From Mumia sp. ZJ1417 (lineage in GTDB: Bacteria > Actinomycetota > Actinomycetes > Propionibacteriales > Nocardioidaceae): a stretch of DNA of 64,000 bases. This document shows positions 57,944-64,000 of the stretch, in pieces. The notes under the pieces were generated by a model. The model was not told where the DNA came from and searched no databases. It was given only the letters and a program-made list of their open reading frames with translations. The stretch covers positions 372,001 to 436,000 of the forward strand of contig NZ_CP059901.1 in the NCBI RefSeq assembly GCF_014127285.1. Reading direction: 5' to 3'. The translations under genes and the position numbers were made by a program. Within the stretch, counting starts at the first letter, position 1. Every line of letters starts with the position of its first letter.

Positions 57944-58669
57944 TCAGTCTTCGCTGACGGGCCGCCCCAGGCGCGCGGCGATCTCGGCGGCGGCGGCAGC
58001 GACGCGCGGGGCAGCGCGATCGGCGACGTCCTCGCGGCTCGTGATCACGGCGACCGCCGCACGGGTGCCCCGCAGTCCGTGGACCGGCGCGGCGATGCCG
58101 TACGCGCCGGGGTTGAGCTCGGCGAACGTCGTGATGACGCCGTCCGTGCGTACGGAGGCGACGCGTGCGGGCTCGTCCGGTGTCGCCGGGCCGGAGGCGA
58201 GCACCGCCAGCCCTCCGGCGCCGCGGTCGAGGGGGTCGCGGTTGCCCAGCCGGTACGAGAAGCGCGGCCCGTCCGTCGGCGGCTCCGCGACCACGGTCGT
58301 CACCGCAGCGTCGCCGATCGCCTCGATCAGGCTCGCGGTGGCGTCAAGCTCGGTCGCGAGCGCGTCGAGGACCGGGGCGGCGACGTCGTGGATGTTCGGG
58401 CGTGAGCGCGCCGCGAGGGTGGAGAGCGCGGGGCCGAGATCGTACCGGCCACTGCTGTCACGTGTCGCATAGCCGGTGCGCTGCAGGCTCACCAGCAGCC
58501 GGTGGGCGATCGAGCGGTGCAGCCCCGTACGCGTGGCGATCTCGCTCGCGGTCACGCCGCGCGGAGCGGCCGCGCCGATCGCCTCGAGCACCACGAGCCC
58601 GCGCTCGAGGGTCTGCGAGCCACCGCCGCCGTCCCCGACTTGTGCAGCGTGTCGAGGTCTCCCCGTCAC
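57944..58669 (-). CDS. IclR-family regulator of the homogentisate genes
   Basis: A 241-residue IclR regulator: helix-turn-helix 'TASEIATRTGLHRSIAHRLL' and effector domain ('LIEAIGDAAVTTVVAEPP', 'GAYGIAAPVHGLRGTRAAV'). GTG 58669 overlaps the stop of the fumarylacetoacetase gene, so it is co-transcribed with it and likely autoregulated. The probable target is the palindrome at 59917 between fumarylacetoacetase and homogentisate dioxygenase genes. IclR proteins are known regulators of homogentisate genes (HmgR). Confidence 0.85.
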   Translation of the reverse strand: MTGRPRHAAQVGDGGGGSQTLERGLVVLEAIGAAAPRGVTASEIATRTGLHRSIAHRLLVSLQRTGYATRDSSGRYDLGPALSTLAARSRPNIHDVAAPVLDALATELDATASLIEAIGDAAVTTVVAEPPTDGPRFSYRLGNRDPLDRGAGGLAVLASGPATPDEPARVASVRTDGVITTFAELNPGAYGIAAPVHGLRGTRAAVAVITSREDVADRAAPRVAAAAAEIAARLGRPVSED

Positions 58670-59895
58670 GATTCCCCGGCTTTCTGCACAGATCGCGGAC
58701 GAGGCGGAGGAGAGACACGCCCGCGGACCTCGCCGAGGGTGAGGGTGCCGGCCGTGGCGCGCAGGACCACCTCGTCGCCGTCCTCGAGGAACGTCCGCTG
58801 CTCGCCGCCGGCGGTCCACGGCTCACGCCCGCCCCACGACAGCTCGAGGAAGGACCCGCGTTCCTCGCGTGCGGGGCCCGACACCGTCCCCGACGCGTAC
58901 AGGTCGCCGGTCCGCAGCGACGCGCCGTTGACGGTCAGGTGCGCGAGCATCTGGGCGGGTCCCCAGTAGTGCGTCCGGTATGGAGGGTGCGTCACCGTCT
59001 CTCCGTTCACCACGACCTCCAGCGCGAGGTCGTACCCGGCGGGCTCGTCGACCCGCAGGTACGGCAGCGGCTCGGGCTCCTGCGTCGGCAGCGGCACCCG
59101 TACGGGCTCGAGCGCGGCCAGTGGCGTCACCCACGCCGAGACCGAGGTCGCGAAGGACTTGCCGAGGAACGGGCCCAGCGGCACGTACTCCCAGGCCTGC
59201 ACGTCGCGCGCCGACCAGTCGTTGAGGAGCACCACCCCGAACACGTGGTCAGCGAACGCGCTCGTCGGCACCGGGTCGCCCAGGCGGGTCGGCACGCCGA
59301 CGACGAAGCCGACTTCGGCCTCGATGTCGAGCCGGGCGGTCGGCCCGTACGACGGTGCCTCGTCGGCCGGTCCCTTCAGCTGGCCGCATGGCCGTACGAC
59401 GTCGGTGCCCGAGACGACGACGGTCCCGGCGCGCCCGTGGTAGGCCACCGGGAGGTGGCGCCAGTTCGGGAGGAGCGGCTCGGCCTCCGGGCGGAAGATC
59501 CGGCCGACGTTGCTGGCGTGATCGAGCGACGCATAGAAGTCGACATAGTCGGCGACCGTGAACGGCAGGCGGAGCGACACCTCGTCGACGGGGTGGAGGT
59601 GCGGGCTGACGCGCTCTGCAGCGGATGCGTCGGTGAGCACCTCGGTCAGCCACGCGCGCGCTGCGTCCCACGTCGCGCGCCCTGCGGCCATCAGCGGGTC
59701 GAGCGTGGGTGCGTCGAGGTAGGGCGCGAGGGCGGCGGGCGGCTCGGCGGCCCCTGCGTCGAGCACGAGGTCGCCGATCCGCACCCCGACCCGGGGGTGG
59801 TCGTCGTCGCGGGTGAAGACCCCGTACGGCAGGTGGTCGACGTCGAACCCAGAGCCTGCGGCTCCCTCGACCCACGTCGGTTGGACGGTTGACAT
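58666..59895 (-). CDS. fahA: Fumarylacetoacetase
   Basis: A 409-residue FAH: N-terminal SH3-like domain, then the catalytic beta-roll with 'DFYASLDHASNVGRIFRPE', 'LPVAYHGRAGTVVVSG', 'LDIEAEVGFVVG' and 'NDWSARDVQAWEYVPLGPFLGKSF' in pieces, carrying the conserved Asp, Glu and His ligands for Ca/Mg. It hydrolyses fumarylacetoacetate to fumarate and acetoacetate. No maleylacetoacetate isomerase gene lies in the window; actinobacteria may use a glutathione-independent one elsewhere. It is divergent from the dioxygenase gene. Confidence 0.92.
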   Translation of the reverse strand: MSTVQPTWVEGAAGSGFDVDHLPYGVFTRDDDHPRVGVRIGDLVLDAGAAEPPAALAPYLDAPTLDPLMAAGRATWDAARAWLTEVLTDASAAERVSPHLHPVDEVSLRLPFTVADYVDFYASLDHASNVGRIFRPEAEPLLPNWRHLPVAYHGRAGTVVVSGTDVVRPCGQLKGPADEAPSYGPTARLDIEAEVGFVVGVPTRLGDPVPTSAFADHVFGVVLLNDWSARDVQAWEYVPLGPFLGKSFATSVSAWVTPLAALEPVRVPLPTQEPEPLPYLRVDEPAGYDLALEVVVNGETVTHPPYRTHYWGPAQMLAHLTVNGASLRTGDLYASGTVSGPAREERGSFLELSWGGREPWTAGGEQRTFLEDGDEVVLRATAGTLTLGEVRGRVSPPPRPRSVQKAGES

Positions 59896-59916
59896 ACCGG
59901 CACCTTAGTCGAACGA

Positions 59917-59933
59917 TGTTCTTTAAAGGAACA
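59917..59933. promoter_or_regulatory. Palindrome in the fahA/hmgA divergent promoter
   Basis: TGTTC-TTTAAAG-GAACA is a 5-7-5 palindrome with an AT centre, 22 bases before the fumarylacetoacetase start on one side and 31 before the dioxygenase start on the other. Probable IclR operator for both directions. Confidence 0.6.
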
Positions 59934-59963
59934 AGCAGTGACCGATTATCGGGAGGGAGCGTC

Positions 59964-61163
59964 ATGGCGTACTACCGCAAGGTCGGCGAGGTCCCGCGCC
60001 AGCGCCACACGCAGCTGAGCGGCGAGGACGGACGGCTGCGCTACGAGGAGCTGATGGGCGAGGAGGGCTTCTCGTCCGACTCGTCGCTGCTCTACCACCG
60101 GGGTGTGCCGACGGCGATCGCCGCGAGCGAGCCGTGGGAGCTCCCGGACCTCGCGACCACGCCCAACTACCCGCTGCGTCCCCTCCACCTGCGCCTCCAC
60201 ACGCTGTTCGACGACGCCGAGGCCAAGGCGCTCGACCCGGTGACAGCGCGCCGTCTCGTGCTCGGCAACGGCGACGTGCGGATCTCGTACGTCGTGGCCG
60301 GCGAGACCTCGCCCTACTACCGCAACGCGATCGGTGACGAGTGCGTGTTCGTCGAGGCGGGCACGGGCGTCGTCGAGACGGTGTTCGGGGTGGTGCCCTA
60401 TCGCGGGGGCGACTACGTCCTGATCCCGCGTGCGACCACCCATCGCTGGGTCCCTGCCGAGCTCAGCCGCCTGTACGCGATCGAGGCCAACAGCCACATC
60501 TCCCCGCCAAAGCGCTATCTCTCGCGGTTCGGTCAGCTTCTCGAGCACGCCCCGTACTGCGAGCGCGACCTGCACGGCCCGGACGAGCCCCTGCTGGTCG
60601 ACGGCAGCGACGTCGAGGTGCTGGTCAAGCACCGCGTGAGGGGAGACGTCGTCGGTACGCGGATGACGTACGCGACGCACCCGTTCGACGTCGTCGGGTG
60701 GGACGGCTGCCTCTACCCGTACACCTTCAACATCGAGGACTACATGCCGATCACCGGCAAGGTGCACCAGCCGCCGCCGGTGCACCAGGTGTTCGAGGGC
60801 TACAACTTCGTCGTCTGCAACTTCCTGCCCCGCAAAGTCGACTACCACCCCCTGTCGATCCCCGTGCCGTACTACCACTCCAACGTCGACTCCGACGAGG
60901 TCATGTTCTACGTCGCCGGCGACTACGAGTCCCGCAAGGGATCGGCCGTCGCGCTGGGGTCGATCACCCTGCACCCGGGCGGGATGGCGCATGGGCCGCA
61001 GCCCGGTGCGGTCGAGGCGTCGATCGGAGTGCACGAGTTCGACGAGACCGCGGTCATGGTCGACACGTTCCGGCCGCTCGAGGTCGGCGAGGCCGGCACG
61101 CAGAGCGACGACGGCGTGTACGCCTTCAGCGCCGCACGAGGTCTGCGGGATCGGCGCGACTGA
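59964..61163 (+). CDS. hmgA: Homogentisate 1,2-dioxygenase
   Basis: A 399-residue cupin-type dioxygenase. 'VPYYHSNVDSDEVMFYVAG' (His and Glu iron ligands) and 'LHPGGMAHGPQPGAVEA' (third His) are the active site. 'RLYAIEANSHISPPKRY' is typical of the family. It opens homogentisate to maleylacetoacetate in Tyr/Phe breakdown. The bacterial length is shorter than the ~440 residues of the human enzyme, as in other actinobacteria. ATG 59964 follows GGGAGGG. The last 38 bases overlap the convergent MFS gene. Confidence 0.92.
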   Translation: MAYYRKVGEVPRQRHTQLSGEDGRLRYEELMGEEGFSSDSSLLYHRGVPTAIAASEPWELPDLATTPNYPLRPLHLRLHTLFDDAEAKALDPVTARRLVLGNGDVRISYVVAGETSPYYRNAIGDECVFVEAGTGVVETVFGVVPYRGGDYVLIPRATTHRWVPAELSRLYAIEANSHISPPKRYLSRFGQLLEHAPYCERDLHGPDEPLLVDGSDVEVLVKHRVRGDVVGTRMTYATHPFDVVGWDGCLYPYTFNIEDYMPITGKVHQPPPVHQVFEGYNFVVCNFLPRKVDYHPLSIPVPYYHSNVDSDEVMFYVAGDYESRKGSAVALGSITLHPGGMAHGPQPGAVEASIGVHEFDETAVMVDTFRPLEVGEAGTQSDDGVYAFSAARGLRDRRD

Positions 61164-62595
61164 CCGGTTCGACGAGCCTGGCTACCAGTGTCGCGCTGCC
61201 CAGGGCGAGGGTGGCCGGCACGGCGAGGATCGCCGCGAGCGTCGTCGACGACGCGGCACCTGAGGCCAGGGCGGCGCCCGCGAGCGAGACGTAGACCGAC
61301 TGGGCGACGGTCGAGGAGAGCATGGCTGCCCCCGACATCTGACCCTGCGCGTCGGGCGGCGCGAGCGTGAGCACGTGGTTCGCGAGCGTCGGCGAGCCGA
61401 TCCCCATGCCCGTCCCGGCGAGCGCCCACAGGGTGAGGCCGAGCCACACCGGGACGACGTCGAGCGCGACGAGGACCGGACCGACGACTCCGGCCGCGAT
61501 CAGGCAGAACGACACTCGCATCCGCCCCACGGTCGTCGTCCGTCGCTGGACGGTCGCCGTCCCGTTGAGCTGGGAGCCGGCCGCCCAGAACACGCCGGTG
61601 ATCGTGAGACTGGCGCCGGCGACGGTCGGCCCGAGACCGTGGACCTGCGTCAGCATGAGGGGGATGAAGGCGCCCGCTCCGGCGAACGCGGCAGCCTGAG
61701 CTCCGCGGAGTGCGACGGTCGCCGGGATCCCGGGCAGAAGCCGGAGCGTGCCGGGCGGGAGCACGTGGCGAGCGCCGACGGCGATCAGTGCCGTGCCTGT
61801 CAGGAGCGCCAGCACCCCGGCGCCGCGGCTGGAGGCGCTGGTTGCCGCAGGTCCACCCAGCGCCAACGCCGCGAGTCCGACGCTGACGAGGACCGCCGAG
61901 CCGATCGCCACGCGGTTGGCTGCGGTGGACGGTGCGGACGGTGCGGACGGCGCGGACGGCGCGGGCGGCGCGGCGTCGCGCAGGCGTCGCAGCGACGGCA
62001 CCAGGCACGCCGTGGCCGGGACCATCAGCACGGGCGCCGCGGCGAAGACCACGCGCCAGCCGGCATGCTCGGCGAGCAGCCCGGCGACCGGTGGCCCGAG
62101 GAGCGACGGCAGCACCCACGCCGTCGCGAGCGCGCCGAACATCGCGGGCCGCAGGCCTGCGGGCAGCAGCCGCGCGACCATCACCGTGAGCGCGATGTCG
62201 AGGAACGCCTCGGCGACGCCGGCGACGACGCGCCCGGCGACGAACACGCCGATCGTTGGTGCGGTCGCCATCGCGAGCTGCGCGACGACGAAGCAGCCCA
62301 TCCCCGTCAGCAGCGCCGGCGCCGGTCCGCGACGATCGCACCACTGTCCGGCGACGACCATCGCGATGACCGACGACACGAGCGGGGCCGCTGCTGCCGC
62401 GCCGAACAGGTCGAGCCCGTGAAGACTGTCCGCCACCGTCGGCAGCACCGCCATCGTCGCGCGGTTCTCGAACGCGCCGAGCGTGACGAGCGCGAGCGCG
62501 CCGACCACGAAAGGGAGATAGCGGGGATCACGAAGACGTAGTGGCGCACTCGGACGCGGCGGGGAAAGGGGCACCCGACGATGCTCGATGCTCAA
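61126..62595 (-). CDS. MFS drug exporter (DHA2-like)
   Basis: A 489-residue transporter with about fourteen membrane segments. 'GQWCDRRGPAPALLTG' is the loop 2-3 motif and 'GRVVAGVAEAFLDIALTVMV' the antiporter-type segment. The central loop contains a Ser-Ala-Pro triplet repeat encoded by 9-base repeats (61928-61965). Probably an H+ antiporter for drugs or metabolites. Its 3' end overlaps the homogentisate dioxygenase gene by 38 bases on the opposite strand. Confidence 0.85.
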   Translation of the reverse strand: MSIEHRRVPLSPPRPSAPLRLRDPRYLPFVVGALALVTLGAFENRATMAVLPTVADSLHGLDLFGAAAAAPLVSSVIAMVVAGQWCDRRGPAPALLTGMGCFVVAQLAMATAPTIGVFVAGRVVAGVAEAFLDIALTVMVARLLPAGLRPAMFGALATAWVLPSLLGPPVAGLLAEHAGWRVVFAAAPVLMVPATACLVPSLRRLRDAAPPAPSAPSAPSAPSTAANRVAIGSAVLVSVGLAALALGGPAATSASSRGAGVLALLTGTALIAVGARHVLPPGTLRLLPGIPATVALRGAQAAAFAGAGAFIPLMLTQVHGLGPTVAGASLTITGVFWAAGSQLNGTATVQRRTTTVGRMRVSFCLIAAGVVGPVLVALDVVPVWLGLTLWALAGTGMGIGSPTLANHVLTLAPPDAQGQMSGAAMLSSTVAQSVYVSLAGAALASGAASSTTLAAILAVPATLALGSATLVARLVEPVSRADPADLVRR

Positions 62596-62634
62596 GCGGA
62601 CTTGAGGTCAAGCGGTGCCCCGTGCGACGTGGCG

Positions 62635-63564
62635 TCAGCGCATGATCGAGAGCGGGAGGTAGGCGCTGACAACCCAGTTCGGGGCGTCCACGACCTCGGA
62701 GATCTTGAGGTCCACTGCGACGCTGCACAGCACGTACGCGTCGCGCGGGTCCAGCCCGTACGTGTGGTTGAGGTGGTCGATCATCGCCCGGACGGCGTCC
62801 TTGGCCGCGTCCATCAACGACGGCGCGATCCCCGTCGTCGCGTAGTAGCCGGCGTCGTCGATGCCCGCGCGCAACGGCCCCGGCGTACGGAACTGGGGCC
62901 CCGGGATGCGGCGCCCCTGATGCAGACGGACGCGCACGGCCCCCTGCGCTGCCCACTCGATCGCGCTCACGCACACCTCGCCGTCGCCCTGCGCGGCGTG
63001 CGGGTCGCCGAGCGCGAGCCGGGCGCCGGGGACCTGGACCGGGAGGAACACCGACGAGCCGACCACGAGGTCACGGCAGTCGAGATTGCCTCCGAAGTGG
63101 CCCGGCGGCATCACGGGCAGCGGGTCGACCGTGTCCGGGCAGACGCCGACCACGCCGAAGAACGGTCGTACGGGCACCCGCGCGACGTCGCCCATGTCGG
63201 TGTGGTCGCCGTCGATCTCCCAGCGGTAGAGGTACGACTCGTCGAAGTCGCCGGCAAGGAGCCCTTCGTCGGGGACCATCGAGGTCCAGCCGAACCCCTT
63301 GGTCCCGGCCGCCTCGAGGATCTCGACCTCGAGCACGTCGCCCGGCTGCGCGCCCGCGACCAGGATCGGGCCGGCCAGCGGGTACGACGGACGGGTCGGG
63401 TCGGATGCCGGCATCGCGCCGCCGGTGGCGACCTCGTCGTACCGACCGTTCACCGCGTCCTCGGTCGCGAACGCGATCGTGTCGCCGGAGACGACCTCGA
63501 GACGGGGCTCGTGGGTGGTGGTCCAGAGGTGGTGGGGCGCGCCGTCGAGGTCGTGGTGGGTCAC
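62635..63564 (-). CDS. Acetamidase/formamidase family protein
   Basis: A 309-residue FmdA/AmdA-type amidase: 'VSGDTIAFATEDAVNGRY', 'AGPILVAGAQPGDVLEVEIL', 'MPPGHFGGNLDCRDLVVGSS' (metal/active-site region) and 'LALGDPHAAQGDGEV' with the conserved Asp-His. It hydrolyses short amides to ammonia and the acid. GTG 63564 is chosen since the family N-terminus begins here; upstream residues in frame have no similarity. The ribosome site is weak. It is co-directional with the MFS gene. Confidence 0.88.
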   Translation of the reverse strand: MTHHDLDGAPHHLWTTTHEPRLEVVSGDTIAFATEDAVNGRYDEVATGGAMPASDPTRPSYPLAGPILVAGAQPGDVLEVEILEAAGTKGFGWTSMVPDEGLLAGDFDESYLYRWEIDGDHTDMGDVARVPVRPFFGVVGVCPDTVDPLPVMPPGHFGGNLDCRDLVVGSSVFLPVQVPGARLALGDPHAAQGDGEVCVSAIEWAAQGAVRVRLHQGRRIPGPQFRTPGPLRAGIDDAGYYATTGIAPSLMDAAKDAVRAMIDHLNHTYGLDPRDAYVLCSVAVDLKISEVVDAPNWVVSAYLPLSIMR

Positions 63565-63639
63565 GGCGTCATTGTGCCGGAGAACGGTGCCGCGCTGCGC
63601 CTCCCCGGAACCGTCGCACTCCCGTGGTCTCATGGCCGT

Positions 63640-64000
63640 ATGCGCCGCCTGCCGCTCCCCGCGATCGCCGCCACTGCCGCCCTCGTCTGCGGCCTCGCGG
63701 GATGCGCAGGGGGTGACCAGAAGCCGTCGACTGCAGCCGATCCGACGCCGTCGGCGACCACCACCGCCACCGCCTCGGCGGCACCGCCCGCGGCAGCCGC
63801 CGCACCCCAGGACCTCCTGTCGTTCTCGTGCCCTCGCGGTGCCGACGGAAAGACGTGGTCGGCACGCGGCGTGATCGTCAACAGCGGACGCAAGGCCGAC
63901 TACCGGGTCACGGTGCTGGTGGCGTCTCCGGGGTCGACGCAGGGCAAGGCGCGTCGTCTGGTCATCCCGAAGGTCCCGACGGGGGTGGACACGCCGTTCA
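63640..64000 (+). CDS. Secreted lipoprotein, N-terminal part (runs off the window)
   Basis: 120 codons are visible. 'LVCGLAGC' is a lipobox with Cys22, followed by a Thr/Ala/Pro-rich linker (about 30-58) and a beta-rich domain ('LLSFSCPRGADGKTWSARGV', 'VNSGRKADYRVTVLVASPG') that looks like an immunoglobulin-type or FxLYD-like fold. Function unknown. It is divergent from the amidase gene with 75 bases between. Confidence 0.6.
   Translation, partial: MRRLPLPAIAATAALVCGLAGCAGGDQKPSTAADPTPSATTTATASAAPPAAAAAPQDLLSFSCPRGADGKTWSARGVIVNSGRKADYRVTVLVASPGSTQGKARRLVIPKVPTGVDTPF

Noticed and set aside
61928-61965. Short tandem repeat as a CRISPR-like array
   Set aside because: It is a 9-base in-frame repeat coding for Ser-Ala-Pro in an MFS loop, with no spacers. 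No CRISPR or cas gene was seen anywhere in the window.
1-64000. Insertion sequences, rRNA genes, replication origin
   Set aside because: No transposase motif with terminal repeats, no rRNA and no DnaA-box cluster was recognised.

Overview
The window reads as chromosomal DNA of a high-GC actinobacterium. GTG starts are frequent, gene ends overlap as ATGA/GTGA, some genes look leaderless, lipoprotein and Tat-like signals occur, and there is an MFS-thymidylate kinase fusion next to holB and a PPOX/F420-type protein. A Nocardioides-like (Nocardioidaceae) host is my best guess, but this is inference; no 16S rRNA or other marker is present.

Layout. 1-14.6 kb is mixed housekeeping and defence: a LuxR-type two-component pair (regulator cut by the window edge), a DrrAB-like drug ABC exporter with an FAD oxidoreductase, a HipBA module with operator-like repeats, LtrA, the MFS-Tmk fusion, DNA polymerase III delta-prime, a secreted TAP-like peptidase, a Fic protein, a PPOX protein and chorismate mutase. 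A tRNA-Thr(CGT) at 14.6 kb is followed by a tyrosine-recombinase fragment and a decayed GntR gene. This looks like an island junction.

15.7-33.4 kb is the most interesting region. A secreted subtype-B-tannase-like esterase is divergent from a one-direction operon: an SsuABC-type importer with two different permeases, a DUF1932 dehydrogenase, GalB-, GalC- and GalD-like enzymes (4-oxalomesaconate hydratase, CHA aldolase, OMA tautomerase) and a VOC-type extradiol dioxygenase, then a GntR/FCD regulator. Three more secreted esterases (two type-B carboxylesterases and a CE1/feruloyl-esterase-like protein) and a frameshifted metallo-beta-lactamase-fold protein follow. I read this as an ester-release, uptake and ring-cleavage system for gallate or a related trihydroxybenzoate. 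The dioxygenase belongs to a different superfamily from the known LigB-type gallate dioxygenases. A palindrome of the form ATTGT-N2-ACAAT occurs, exactly or nearly, in front of three of these transcription units.

33.5-41.3 kb: a ROK regulator, a decay zone (cupin and lipoprotein fragments), a two-subunit 3-oxoacid CoA-transferase with a divergent IclR regulator, a scar of an acyl-CoA synthetase, and a pair made of a family III CoA-transferase and a short citrate-synthase/citryl-CoA-lyase-like protein with its own IclR regulator. 41.5-49.5 kb: aldehyde dehydrogenase, ThDP enzyme and a branched-chain-type ABC importer (with a LivM-LivG fusion). These appear to form, with the preceding pair, a catabolic module for an unidentified acid.

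49.9-57.8 kb: a secreted ThuA-like protein, a large quinoprotein with a C-terminal cupredoxin-like domain, a zinc alcohol dehydrogenase with a GXWXG/DUF4334 protein, a 3-hydroxyacyl-CoA dehydrogenase, a tandem ferredoxin-fold protein and a small acidic protein. 57.9-61.2 kb: the lower homogentisate pathway (IclR, fumarylacetoacetase, homogentisate dioxygenase). The window ends with an MFS exporter, an acetamidase/formamidase and the start of a lipoprotein gene.
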